NCBI GenBank assembly: GCA_025054835.1
Contig: JANWZQ010000010.1
Location: 1-64,000, forward strand
Source: Chthonomonadaceae bacterium
GTDB lineage: Bacteria; Armatimonadota; Chthonomonadetes; Chthonomonadales; Chthonomonadaceae
DNA: 64,000 nt
Reading direction: 5' to 3'
The position numbers and the translations under genes are program-made. Under the pieces are notes generated by a model, which was given only the letters and a program-made list of their open reading frames with translations, did not search any database and had not been told where the DNA came from. This document shows, one piece after another, positions 51,940 to 60,815 of this stretch (positions within the stretch are counted from its first letter, which is position 1; every line of letters starts with the position of its first letter).

Positions 51940-53829
51940 ATGTCCCTTCGGCAACGCGTTGCAACTCTCATTACCGGCGTCGTCCTCATCTGCGCCGGGC
52001 CCTGCCTGTTGCAGGCGCAACCTGCAGCCACAGCCATTGCGGCCGTAGAGTCCGGGGCAGCACCCGGGGGTGCCTCCGCAGTGCAATCGGAGATCCTGTT
52101 CGGGCAGAACATCCGGGGCCCCTATCGGCTTGGATGGAAAGGCATCCGCGCCGGCAGCGAAACCGTGGTGCGTGACGGCGTGCGCCTCGCCCGTAACGTG
52201 GACTACACGCTCGACCCGGTCAACGGGGTGCTCGCGTTCCACGAGCCCCTGCGCAGCACCTCCATGGTGCGGATCACATACCGTTGCGATACCCCGGAAG
52301 CCGCGCCCAACACCGGGCCGCTTCTCACGCACATGCAGTTCGACCTCTTCGCGGCCGGGCGCAATCGGGCGACGTTGCTCACACAGTTCCAGCCCGTTGC
52401 CGGCACCACCGGGCCCACCGTGCTGCCCCTGCTGCAACTCCACATGGGGCAGGCGCTGGGACCCGCGGACCTCTCCTCTGCACTCTGGCTGGACCTGCGT
52501 GGCGGCGACCTGTGGAACCGGAGCGCGGCCCGGATCACCGAAAGCCTGCGGTTCGGGGGTGCGGAACTGGCGCTGGGCTACACGCGGGCTGGCGCACAGT
52601 TCGCACACGGGAAGGTGGCTGGATTAACGCCGGGCAGGGAAGTGATGGAAGCCGCCGGACGATTCGCCCTGACCCCGGGCATCACCCTGAACTCCTATCT
52701 GCGCCAGACCACGGCCCTGCCGGACGACAACGCGCGCGGCCCGCAGACTGTGGAGCAGGGCGCTTCCGTGAACGCCCGGCTCAGCACAACAACCACCCTG
52801 CAGGCCGGACGTACGGAAACGCGCACTACCGCGACCGGGGACACAGGAAACGTGCGGGTGGAAGACCGGGTGCACGTGGAGAGCACGCTCGCCCCGCAGA
52901 CCCGGATCGCACTGGGGTACACGGGAACCGTCACACGCCCGGACGGAGACGCTGCCGGACCGCAAACCATCACGCAGACCGCGTCCATGGAATTCCACAC
53001 CCGCCCGAACGCGCAGTATCTGCTCACGGGCGGATACCGGAACGTGCTCGGCCCGAATGGCGCACAGGACATTGCCGGGCTGAAAGTGGAGGCCACACCC
53101 TTCAGCAGGATCCGGGACCTGCGCCTGCGGGCGGCTCTGGAAGAACGCTACACGCAGGAAGGAGCGTATCGCAATCGCGAAGCGCACGTAGAGCTACCGG
53201 TGTTGCCGTTCGCGCAGACACAGGTCACCGGTGGTGTTCGTGCGGCTGACGACCCGACAGGGGACCGCCTGATCGGACTGCTGGACGTGCGGATGCGCCC
53301 GAACCGTCACATGGAGCTCACTGGCAACGCACGTCTGCGCTCCGGTATGCGTAACGGCCTGCCCGACACGGATCTCGCCGACACCTACGTCGCCACACTC
53401 GCCATCACCCCGAACCCGCAGCTGCGGCTCACCGCCGGCTTCACGCAGAACCCCGGGTTGAACGACACGTTCCGCCGGGCCAGCCTTCGATCTATCGGGT
53501 TGGAGACCCGCTTCGGCAACGCATCCCTGCGCGGAAAATACGGCGTCGAGGACGAATACGTCGCCGCACGCCTCGCCCGCATCGCCGAAATGGCTCTGGA
53601 TCTGCGCCTCTCGCGCTGGCACTCCCTGACGACCGGTTACCAGACCCGCTCGTTCTACGGGGCCGACTGGCTCACGGAAGACACCTACTCCTTCGCCTTC
53701 CGTCATGAACTCGGCGCCCGGTTCAACCTGAGCCTCGGTGGCTCTATGACCCTGCACGGACGTAACGGCACCGTCGACAACAGCCGCACCGAGATCCGTG
53801 GAGAAGCACGCCTGGGTGTACGCTTCTAG
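51940..53829 (+). CDS. Beta-rich outer-membrane-type protein
   Basis: 629 residues from ATG 51940 (GGAGGAG upstream). Signal peptide ends near LLQAQPAATA. Residues about 60-115 form a small domain (GPYRLGWKGIRAGSETVVRD, VDYTLDPVNGVLAFHEPL, MVRITYRC). From 120 on, alternating short strands with Thr/Arg and turn residues repeat to the end (TLQAGRTETRTTATG, TRIALGYTGTVTRP, HSLTTGYQTRSFYG, FNLSLGGSMTL), and the last residue is Phe (ARLGVRF), all as in outer-membrane barrels. Specific function unknown. Confidence 0.75.
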   Translation: MSLRQRVATLITGVVLICAGPCLLQAQPAATAIAAVESGAAPGGASAVQSEILFGQNIRGPYRLGWKGIRAGSETVVRDGVRLARNVDYTLDPVNGVLAFHEPLRSTSMVRITYRCDTPEAAPNTGPLLTHMQFDLFAAGRNRATLLTQFQPVAGTTGPTVLPLLQLHMGQALGPADLSSALWLDLRGGDLWNRSAARITESLRFGGAELALGYTRAGAQFAHGKVAGLTPGREVMEAAGRFALTPGITLNSYLRQTTALPDDNARGPQTVEQGASVNARLSTTTTLQAGRTETRTTATGDTGNVRVEDRVHVESTLAPQTRIALGYTGTVTRPDGDAAGPQTITQTASMEFHTRPNAQYLLTGGYRNVLGPNGAQDIAGLKVEATPFSRIRDLRLRAALEERYTQEGAYRNREAHVELPVLPFAQTQVTGGVRAADDPTGDRLIGLLDVRMRPNRHMELTGNARLRSGMRNGLPDTDLADTYVATLAITPNPQLRLTAGFTQNPGLNDTFRRASLRSIGLETRFGNASLRGKYGVEDEYVAARLARIAEMALDLRLSRWHSLTTGYQTRSFYGADWLTEDTYSFAFRHELGARFNLSLGGSMTLHGRNGTVDNSRTEIRGEARLGVRF

Positions 53830-56291
53830 TCCTCGTCCTCCTCGTCTGGCTCCGGAGCGATCAGCGATCGCCCGGACGGGTGCAGGATCGCGCGCCGCGT
53901 GACCCCCGGATAGGGCACGCGCTCCCCCTTGATGCTGTGCCAGAGGATCCGGTTAAGCGTGTCCTCGTCCTTCAACGTCAGACGGTCCGGCTCCGAAAAA
54001 TCCAGTGCCAGCGACTTCTGCGCGCCATAGGACAGCCGGCTATTTTTCGCCTGCAGATCCACCCGCGCCGGTAGAGCCGTGTAGGGCGTGAGATCCGGCC
54101 TGCTGGTGAAACTGTTGTACAGCGGAGTCGCAGCCGCATCATACTGGCTCATGGGAGGCAACCCCAGGATCAGCTCCATGGTGCGCAGAAACGATGCCGT
54201 GGTGTAGAAAGTGCTGTCCACCTTGCGCAACCGTGTGTACGGAGAGATCACCAGCCCGACCGTGCGATGCGCATCCACATGATCCGGCCCGTTCTGCGCG
54301 TCATCCTCGATCACGAAGATGGCAAACTCCTTCCAGTACCGGCTCCGGGAGATCGTCTCCACAATCTTGCCCAGAGCCAGATCGTTGGAGGCCACACAGG
54401 CCTTCGGAGTGAAAGCGCCCGGTGTGGTGCCCCGCGTGTGATCCTCACTGAGCGCCATGATCATGAAGCGCGGCATGGTGCCGGTGCGCTCGAACTCCCG
54501 GAACTCCTCGAGGAAGATATCCACATAATCGTAGTCACGGCGGCCTGCCGCGCGCGCCTGTGCCCACTTCTCACACCGGTTCTTCTGTGTGTGGTAGTAG
54601 TACGTGCGATACGAGAGCCCCTTGCGCTCACACAGGTCCCAGATCCGGCCGGCCGGCGTGGTAGCCAGCGCCTCATTGAGGGGCGGGATGCCCCGGCCAG
54701 AATATTGCTGCGGCCACGTGCGCTGCATGAAGTCCGGCACGTAAGCCCCGTTGGACCAGTGATGCCCATCCACAGAAACCTCACCATCGCAATACAGGTT
54801 GTCCAGCAGCACAAACTCCCGCGCCAGCGCATGATGATTGGGCGTGACCTCCTCCCCGAAGAGCGTTAGATTGGGATCCCCGTTGCCAATCGGCCTGCCT
54901 GAATGGTCCTTCATATCGCCCAGCACCTGATCGTAGGTGCGGTTCTCCTTGATGATGTAGAGCACATACTTGATGGGCGATGGATCCCCGAGACGCGAAG
55001 GGATCGGATTGGTGCCGGGCCGGGGTGCGCGACGAGGTCGGTCCACATACGCATCCCGGTAGGGCGTGTTGGCCAGTGTCTGCCGGGTATAGGCAGCCAG
55101 TTGCGCCGCATCCGGGATCGGCACCGTGGAGATCAGACCGTTCAACAACTGCACAATGTAGGGATACCCGGTCGGCACCACCGGATTGATTGGCAGCTTC
55201 GTCACCGGGTTCGGCCCCGTGCCGGTGCCCTTACCACTCCCGATGAACAGGCGCTTGCCATCCGCCGACACCGCGACCGCCGTCGGGTACCACCCGGTCG
55301 GGATGAAACCGCGCACATGGCTCTGCCCGGGACGCGAAACATCCACCACCGCCACACAGTTGTTGTCGCTGTTGGCAACAAACAGCGTTTTCCCATCCGG
55401 AGCCACTGCGAGCGCGGCAGGTGTGGCCCCCGCCGGTGCCCGGGGCGTCAGACGCATGTTGATCCGCTCCTGCACCTGCCCGGTGCTCTGGTCCAGCACC
55501 ACCACGGTGTCGTCGTTCCCGCAGGACACAAACAACCGGGACCCCACACACAGCACAGCGTTGGGATGGTTCCCGACAGGAAGGACCTGTACGGTCTCCA
55601 GCGTGCCCGGGTCCAGAGCCAGCAGATTGCCTGCGGCCCACTGCGCCACATACAGCCGCGGCCTTCCCCCGTTCGCTACATAGCAGAGAGCATACGGGCG
55701 CACACCCGCTTCCAGCTTGCGCTGCACCCGCACCGATCCCTCCGGCAGAGACACAGACAGCACGATATCCAGCCCTGTGTCCGCCACATACAGCGTCCTG
55801 CCATCCGGTGCAAGCGCCAGGCCGGAGAACCAGGAGGGTGCCTGCCGAACGCTGGAACCGGGCAGCGGGATCGGCTCCCCGGGCGCGAAAGTGCCGTCCG
55901 CCTGCCGTTCGAACCGATACACCGCCAGCGAGGTCCCACCGGCCACATAAATCGTGCGGCTATCCGGCGACCAGACCAGCCCGCTCCACCCGCGAACCAG
56001 CGGCAACGACTGCCGGATCCGGCCCGTCATCGGGTCCACAAGATGCAACCGGTGCGCGGTCGCCCCCGTGTTGGTCATAGCCAGCATGGAGCCGTCAGGA
56101 CTGAGCGCGCACCCCAGCAACATATCCCCGGTCTTCTCATGACTGCCAGCTGGCGTGATCCTCCACCCGTTGTGCAGCAGAACCCCCTGTTTCTCCCGAC
56201 CGGGCCAGCGCACCTGATAGGCGGCCAGAGGCACAATCACGACCAGCGCAATCACCAGAGCCGCGAACCGATACACTGTCACAGATCTCAT
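53826..56291 (-). CDS. Membrane-anchored phosphoesterase (PF04185 type) with N-terminal beta-propeller
   Basis: 821 residues from ATG 56291, after AAGGAGG. N-terminal helix (AALVIALVVIVPLAAY). Residues about 40-430 are YVTN/NHL-type propeller repeats (SPDGSMLAMTNTGATAHRL, APDGRTLYVADTG, VAPDGKTLFVANSDNNCVAV). Residues about 490-800 are the phosphoesterase domain: YVLYIIKENRTYDQVLGDM, NHHALAREFVLLDNLYCDGE, DGHHWSNGAYVPDFMQRTW, FVIEDDAQNGPDHVDAHRT and MSQYDAAATPLYNSF. These match acid phosphatase/phospholipase C relatives. It starts beside the PhoP-box-like promoter at 56390, on the other strand. Confidence 0.88.
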   Translation of the reverse strand: MRSVTVYRFAALVIALVVIVPLAAYQVRWPGREKQGVLLHNGWRITPAGSHEKTGDMLLGCALSPDGSMLAMTNTGATAHRLHLVDPMTGRIRQSLPLVRGWSGLVWSPDSRTIYVAGGTSLAVYRFERQADGTFAPGEPIPLPGSSVRQAPSWFSGLALAPDGRTLYVADTGLDIVLSVSLPEGSVRVQRKLEAGVRPYALCYVANGGRPRLYVAQWAAGNLLALDPGTLETVQVLPVGNHPNAVLCVGSRLFVSCGNDDTVVVLDQSTGQVQERINMRLTPRAPAGATPAALAVAPDGKTLFVANSDNNCVAVVDVSRPGQSHVRGFIPTGWYPTAVAVSADGKRLFIGSGKGTGTGPNPVTKLPINPVVPTGYPYIVQLLNGLISTVPIPDAAQLAAYTRQTLANTPYRDAYVDRPRRAPRPGTNPIPSRLGDPSPIKYVLYIIKENRTYDQVLGDMKDHSGRPIGNGDPNLTLFGEEVTPNHHALAREFVLLDNLYCDGEVSVDGHHWSNGAYVPDFMQRTWPQQYSGRGIPPLNEALATTPAGRIWDLCERKGLSYRTYYYHTQKNRCEKWAQARAAGRRDYDYVDIFLEEFREFERTGTMPRFMIMALSEDHTRGTTPGAFTPKACVASNDLALGKIVETISRSRYWKEFAIFVIEDDAQNGPDHVDAHRTVGLVISPYTRLRKVDSTFYTTASFLRTMELILGLPPMSQYDAAATPLYNSFTSRPDLTPYTALPARVDLQAKNSRLSYGAQKSLALDFSEPDRLTLKDEDTLNRILWHSIKGERVPYPGVTRRAILHPSGRSLIAPEPDEEDED

Positions 56292-56389
56292 CGCGTGACC
56301 TCCTTTCCATCCCATTCCATCTGCGTACACCCTGCATTTTCCGTATGCCCCGGCGATGTCCTGCCGCCCCCAACGCTTCTCCCGCAATC

Positions 56390-56444
56390 TTAACGGAAAC
56401 TTAATTTTGCGATAACACCATTTTAAAACGGACAGAGGTATGCT
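56390..56444 (+). promoter_or_regulatory. Four 11-base-phased TTAAC-like units and a -10 element
   Basis: TTAAC (56390), TTAAT (56401), ATAAC (56412) and TTAAA (56423) start exactly 11 bases apart. -10 TATGCT lies at 56439-56444, with no separate -35. The last unit starts 16 bases before the -10, as where an activator replaces the -35. Points right to the prepilin gene, but the phosphoesterase gene diverges from the same region. Confidence 0.6.
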
Positions 56445-56543
56445 CATTGACGTCACGATCCCGGAGGGCTGGTCCTTTCGCAAGAAAGTCCGGCGGAAGT
56501 CAGTACGCGCCTCCGTCCGGACACAGACAAGGAGACACCTGTG

Positions 56544-57440
56544 ATGATACGACGTGTGCGATCCGGCTTCACGCTGATCGAACTGCTGGTGGTGATTGCA
56601 ATCATCGCCATCCTTGCTGCCATTCTCTTCCCGGTCTTCGCGCAGGCCCGCGAGTCCGCGCGCAAGGCCAGCTGTCTGTCCAACCTGCGGCAGATCAGCA
56701 CCGCAGTGTTCATGTACGCGCAGGACTACGACGAGATCCCACCGGAAACCGGATGGGACGGGCCCTGCAGCAGCCCGGTGCCCGATGCCAACGGCTACTA
56801 TGCGGTCGGCGACGCCTACTTCAGCGGCGTTTTCTCCTTCCCCATCGCGACCGCACCCTACATCAAGAACTGGCAGATCTTCTCCTGCCCCAGCGACCCG
56901 GACAAAGGCGGCTTTAACAAAACGGGCTCCTTCTGCTACGAGGCACAGCTTCTGGCGGTCAACATGCCCAACTCTTTCCCCGGCATGCGCAACGTGGTCA
57001 ACGCCATGCTCCGCTCCTTCCCGCTCTCATACGCGGGTAACTACTTCCTGAGCCAGACCTACGACCCGACCAACAACCGCGCCACCTACCGCGGGCAGAA
57101 GATGCACCCGATCTCGGCCTAAGTGTTCCCGGCCAACCTGTTCTTCGCCGCCGACGTCGGCTCGTCGGTCTCAGCAACCACCGGAACCATCTTCGCCGGG
57201 TGGTACATCGCCCCGGGCTACGGCAACGACGCAACAGGTCGGGGCCGCTGGCCCAAGGGCCGCCGCCATGCCGAGGGCCGCAACTGGATCTTCTGCGATG
57301 GCCACGCCAAGTTCCTGAAAGATCCGCCCTTCCTGCGCGCCGACGGCACCGCCAAGTCCCAGCTGGAGATCATGCTCGAATACCAGCAGCGCGGCGTCTA
57401 CACCTACCCGGAGACCACCGGCCCTGACTATCGCCGCTAA
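56544..57440 (+). pseudogene. Type IV prepilin-like protein (H-X9-DG type) interrupted by in-frame TAA
   Basis: Reading starts at ATG 56544 (or GTG 56541) after AAGGAG. Prepilin leader RRVRSG, cleavage before [20 protein letters not shown], then [20 protein letters not shown] and [15 protein letters not shown], a form typical of Armatimonadota. Codon 193 (57120-57122) is TAA. The same frame continues at once for 105 codons with the expected tail (RHAEGRNWIFCDGHAKFL), so a single base change would restore a 298-residue protein. Either a nonsense mutation, a sequencing error, or a truncated 192-residue pilin. A strong terminator follows the full-length end, which shows the original extent. Confidence 0.85.
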
Positions 57441-57483
57441 CACCCTGCAGTAATCGGCACGCTTTCGACCAACCCTCCTGATT

Positions 57484-57518
57484 GTCCCTGTCTGCTCCGC
57501 GCAGACAGGGACTTTTTT
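57484..57518 (+). terminator. Intrinsic terminator of the prepilin gene
   Basis: Eleven-pair perfect stem GTCCCTGTCTG / CAGACAGGGAC (57484-57494 with 57502-57512), 7-base loop, then six T. Confidence 0.93.
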
Positions 57519-57698
57519 CCCGCGTCCGAACCCGGAGAAATCCGACCGGAGGCAGGAGAACAACCAGCAGGCGCGCAACCATAGCCCGGAAAGTCCGCGC
57601 AGGCGCAACCCGCATGCGCCCTGTAGCACATCGAACCAGAACGATTGTTCTCCGAACGCACCGCCCTGCGCATCATCAGAAGAGAACGGAGCGCACCA

Positions 57699-58430
57699 AT
57701 GTCACTCGGATACAAAGACACACCCATCCTGCCGGACTCCGGCTACCATGTGCACGACGGCGACCGCCCGCAACCCCCCGTCGTAACCCCCGGCGCCCCG
57801 GGCACATCCGAACTCATTACACCACCCCCCTCCGACGCCATCGTGCTCTTCGACGGCACCGACCTCCGTCACTGGCGCGCACTGGACGGAGGTGAGGCCC
57901 GATGGCGCGTCGAAAACGGCTCCCTGCAGGTAGAACCCGGCACCGGGGATATTCGCACCGTGGAAAGCTTCGGGGACATCCAGCTTCACCTCGAATGGGC
58001 GGCCCCGGCCGAAGTACATGGCGAGGGGCAGGGACGGGGTAACAGCGGAGTCTTCCTCATGGACCGCTACGAGATCCAGATCCTGGACTGCTTCCAGAAC
58101 CCCACCTACGCCGACGGCACCACCGGCGCAGTCTACGGCCAGTACCCGCCCATGGTCAACGCCTGCCTCCCACCGGGCCAGTGGCAAACCTTCGACATCC
58201 TCTGGCAGGCTCCGCGCTTCGATGGAGAACAGGTCGCACGCCCGGCAACCGTCACGGTTCTGCACAACGGCGTGCTCCTCCACCTGCACCGCACGCTGCT
58301 CGGAGCAACCGGATACCGGTGCATCCCCGGGTACACCCCGCACGGCAACGGACCGATCCGCCTGCAGGACCACGGCCATCCGGTGCGTTTCCGCAACATC
58401 TGGGTACGCCGGCTGGACACGTACCTCTGA
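57699..58430 (+). CDS. DUF1080-family 3-keto-disaccharide hydrolase-like protein
   Basis: 243 residues from ATG 57699 (CGGAG upstream). Concanavalin-like fold of the family: AIVLFDGTDLRHWRALDGGE, ARWRVENGSLQVEPGTGDI, FGDIQLHLEWAAP, GNSGVFLMDRYEIQILDCFQ, GAVYGQYPP and GPIRLQDHGHPVRFRNIWVR. No signal peptide, whereas many members are exported. Members hydrolyse 3-keto glycosides made by Gfo/Idh oxidoreductases, two of which are in this window but not adjacent. Confidence 0.9.
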   Translation: MSLGYKDTPILPDSGYHVHDGDRPQPPVVTPGAPGTSELITPPPSDAIVLFDGTDLRHWRALDGGEARWRVENGSLQVEPGTGDIRTVESFGDIQLHLEWAAPAEVHGEGQGRGNSGVFLMDRYEIQILDCFQNPTYADGTTGAVYGQYPPMVNACLPPGQWQTFDILWQAPRFDGEQVARPATVTVLHNGVLLHLHRTLLGATGYRCIPGYTPHGNGPIRLQDHGHPVRFRNIWVRRLDTYL

Positions 58431-58480
58431 ACCAGAACCCGGGGCCGCAAACGGAAAGTCCGCAAAAAGAAACACAGAGA

Positions 58481-58533
58481 TTAATAAAATTTAAGAACCC
58501 CTTAAGGCAAATTTAATCTCTGCCGACTATACT
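58481..58533 (+). promoter_or_regulatory. Three 11-base-phased TTAA units and a -10 element
   Basis: TTAAG (58491), TTAAG (58502) and TTAAT (58513) start 11 bases apart; a further TTAAT at 58481 is off by one. -10 TATACT is at 58528-58533, 15 bases after the last unit starts, matching the layout at 56390 within one base. No gene with a ribosome binding site follows on this strand. Confidence 0.6.
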
Positions 58534-58539
58534 GTGGAC

Positions 58540-58627
58540 AAGCAACTCGATTGGGGTGGACGTGCGCGCTCTCGCATGTTGCGACACGGATTTCACCTCT
58601 CCTCGCACTCCAGCGAGGTTTTTTTTT
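58540..58627 (+). ncRNA. Candidate small RNA (about 88 bases)
   Basis: It lies between the TTAA-repeat promoter and a strong intrinsic terminator. Noncoding. A helix GGGGTG / CACCTC (from about 58554 and 58593) encloses GTG-CGC / GCG-A-CAC. The terminator loop ACTCCA and the 5' single-stranded part are candidate pairing regions. No family recognised. Confidence 0.6.
58601..58627 (+). terminator. Intrinsic terminator of the candidate small RNA
   Basis: Stem CCTCGC / GCGAGG with loop ACTCCA, directly followed by nine T (58619-58627). Confidence 0.9.
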
Positions 58628-58645
58628 GCCTCCCCCCAGACAGAA

Positions 58646-58673
58646 GAGGCACGTTGCACACGCAACGTGCCTC
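58646..58673. repeat. Inverted repeat after the leftward sigma-like/TPR operon
   Basis: Perfect 11-pair palindrome GAGGCACGTTG / CAACGTGCCTC with loop CACACG. It lies 46 bases past the stop of the leftward gene ending at 58719, and just after the small RNA. Probably stops or protects the leftward transcript; on that strand no T run follows. Confidence 0.5.
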
Positions 58674-58718
58674 CCGGAAATGCCAGCCCTGCTGGAACGC
58701 CGTGCCGATATAGCGGGA

Positions 58719-58955
58719 TCAGACGAGGCCCTTGCCGGTCTTCCCGTGCGTCTCCTGACCATCAGCGACACGGAAAATACGCCCCTTGCCTCCCTTGCCG
58801 TGCGTCTCCTGGCCATCCACCACGCGATGTATCCCGGGGGCCTGCCAGCGATCCTCTCGATAGGACCGCATGCCACACAGCCCGGTAAACAACACACATA
58901 TCACAGCACAGGCCAGCGCCCTGTACACCACATTCCGGGGGGATATGCCTCTCAT
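58719..58955 (-). CDS. Tiny membrane/secreted protein with 18-residue tandem repeat
   Basis: 78 residues, ATG 58955 overlapping the upstream stop as ATGA, with AAGGAAG before it. Hydrophobic segment YRALACAVICVLFTGLCG, then two copies of an 18-residue unit: RVVDGQETHGKGGKGRIF (44-61) and RVADGQETHGKTGKGLV (62-78). A lipobox is not clear (FTGLCG is possible). Translational coupling to the sigma-like/TPR gene suggests joint function. No relative known to me. Confidence 0.62.
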   Translation of the reverse strand: MRGISPRNVVYRALACAVICVLFTGLCGMRSYREDRWQAPGIHRVVDGQETHGKGGKGRIFRVADGQETHGKTGKGLV

Positions 58956-60502
58956 TGACGCTCTTCCTTTCCCAGCTCGCCGTCCAACCAGTTCCACCAC
59001 GCTACCAGATCACTGTCCCGTATCTGAAACAGGGTCCGCAGGAACTTCTCGGCGGGACACTCCGCAAGATCATTTTCCAGTACGGTGTTCAACAACTGTT
59101 GTGCTTCCCGGTAATACCGGTCTTTCACGTACGCCAGCAGCAGATTGCAGGCACGCATCGGAGTGGGCCGTTGCATGGCCAGACGAGCATAGTACGTGGC
59201 CCGCTCAATGTTCCGCTCCCGATTGCGTCCCGCGTCAAACCACGTCAGATAAATATCCGCCGCGTTGGTCGCCGCAATGTACCGATGCTCACCCGCATCG
59301 GGATGCTCCACAATACTCAGGTAAATCTTCAACGCATCGCGCAGGTTGCCTTTCTGGCTCAGCAGCACCCCGACCTCATTGAGCGCGGCCAGAAAGCGCG
59401 GATCCCGCTCATAAGCCGCGCGGTACAGACGGATAGCCTCCTCGATCCGGCCCGCACGGCGCGCCCGCTTGGCCTGCTCATACAGCTCCTGCGCCTCCGC
59501 ACACTCCGCAGTCGGATTATCACCCAGCGTGTAAGTATCCATCACACGCATGGCCTGACGCATCTCCGGAGAGGGAGGGGCCACATGCGCCACATCCCCG
59601 ACCTCGTTGACCACCGCCTCCTCCACATCATCGTCCGGATGCGGTGCGACTGCCGCACGCTCCTTCCACGAGGTGTTAAGCAGGCGACGCAACAGATCCT
59701 GCTGACGCTGGGCAGTCCAGTTTGCAGAGGGAGATGGCTTCTGGCGCACGCGGGCGCTCCTTTGTTGCGCGATCAGACGTACAAAAGGATTATCGAGTCC
59801 GCACTCTTTACGCAGAATATCCGAGAGGGCCGCACGCGCGCGGCACACAGCCTGACGCTCCCGATCGGTCTCCGGCGCGACCTTCGCACCGTTCTGCCGC
59901 TCCCGCTCGCGGGCCATATCGCGCTGCAGCGCCATCAGATAGTGAGCCGGGATCCGCTGCAACGCCCGGGCCAGTGCCCGACGGAACCGCGCGCGCTCAT
60001 CCTGATCGATCAGAACCGCCTCCGGCAGAACGTCGATCGCCTCCGTGGCCAGCGTATCACGCAATGCCAGCGCGGTGTCCTCGCTGCCGGCAATCGGCTG
60101 ATCCATGGAGATCGTAGGAACCTCGCGCCGCGCCGCGCGCTCGGCATCGCTTACCACCGAACGCACGCACCGGGCCAGATACGCCACAGGATCCGGAAAG
60201 AGCACCTCCAGCGCCGCATCAAAATCCATGCCCCGGAGGCTGGCGTCCCCCTGATACCGGCGCAGCGCCACCCGGGCCATCTTGCGGCAGGCCTCCTCCA
60301 GCGCCACATAGGCGTCGTTGGCACTCATGCGCGGAGGCAACGTGCGCCCATCCTCCAGCGTGCGTGGCGACGCGAGCAGGGTAACGGCCCGCGCACCGAA
60401 GCGACGCAGGACCGCCTCGGCCGCCTGCACCGGGTCCACTCCCACACAGATCCCCGCAGCGGGCGCGATATGCTCAGACCGATGTTTTGTTGGGGTTGCC
60501 AC
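58952..60502 (-). CDS. Sigma-factor-like N-terminus fused to TPR domain
   Basis: 516 residues, GTG 60502 preceded by AGGAGG. Residues about 60-230 are helical with features of ECF-type sigma regions (YVALEEACRKMARVALRRY, VAYLARCVRSVVSDAERAAR, then FRRALARALQRIPAHYLMAL resembling region 4), but the match is weak and promoter-binding residues cannot be assigned. Residues about 340-500 contain TPR-like repeats (AQELYEQAKRARRAGRIEEA, FLAALNEVGVLLSQKGNLRD, ATYYARLAMQ). Could be an ECF factor with a TPR sensor, or just a helical scaffold. Its promoter lies at 60635-60663. Confidence 0.6.
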   Translation of the reverse strand: MATPTKHRSEHIAPAAGICVGVDPVQAAEAVLRRFGARAVTLLASPRTLEDGRTLPPRMSANDAYVALEEACRKMARVALRRYQGDASLRGMDFDAALEVLFPDPVAYLARCVRSVVSDAERAARREVPTISMDQPIAGSEDTALALRDTLATEAIDVLPEAVLIDQDERARFRRALARALQRIPAHYLMALQRDMARERERQNGAKVAPETDRERQAVCRARAALSDILRKECGLDNPFVRLIAQQRSARVRQKPSPSANWTAQRQQDLLRRLLNTSWKERAAVAPHPDDDVEEAVVNEVGDVAHVAPPSPEMRQAMRVMDTYTLGDNPTAECAEAQELYEQAKRARRAGRIEEAIRLYRAAYERDPRFLAALNEVGVLLSQKGNLRDALKIYLSIVEHPDAGEHRYIAATNAADIYLTWFDAGRNRERNIERATYYARLAMQRPTPMRACNLLLAYVKDRYYREAQQLLNTVLENDLAECPAEKFLRTLFQIRDSDLVAWWNWLDGELGKEERQ

Positions 60503-60634
60503 GGGCTGCCTCCTGCTTCCGGGATTTCGGGATGCGCACTCCCTGCATCACTCTACGCAACACTCCCGGATCCGTGACAGCGCCGGTCCGATTTTTTTCA
60601 AAAAAACGGCACGTCTGTGCGTCTGTCGCGGTTC

Positions 60635-60663
60635 ATTATACACGCAAACCGCGCTGCAAGCAA
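60635..60663 (-). promoter_or_regulatory. Sigma-70 promoter of the sigma-like/TPR operon
   Basis: Minus strand: -35 TTGCTT (60658-60663), 17-base spacer, perfect -10 TATAAT (60635-60640). The start is near 60628, leaving a leader of about 125 bases that includes the T7-C-A7 palindrome at 60592-60606. The rest of the gap to tmk holds only TAAAAT (60783-60788), a possible tmk -10. Confidence 0.7.
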
Positions 60664-60815
60664 CACCCCCTGACCCCCTGTTCCCCTATCGGTATCGTTG
60701 CTCGCTCACAGGTGTGGAAGCAAGCAACGCACGTCCCCGGCCGGCTCTTTCCCGCCATGCAGGGATCCCGACCATGCAGAGCTAAAATGGTAGCCAGCAC
60801 ATAGAGGACAGGGAA

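Noticed and set aside
23187-60606. Identical ATTTTTTTCAAAAAA at 23187-23201 and 60591-60606 region
   Set aside because: Simple A/T palindromes near strong promoters are best explained as UP elements or chance; no wider homology flanks them.
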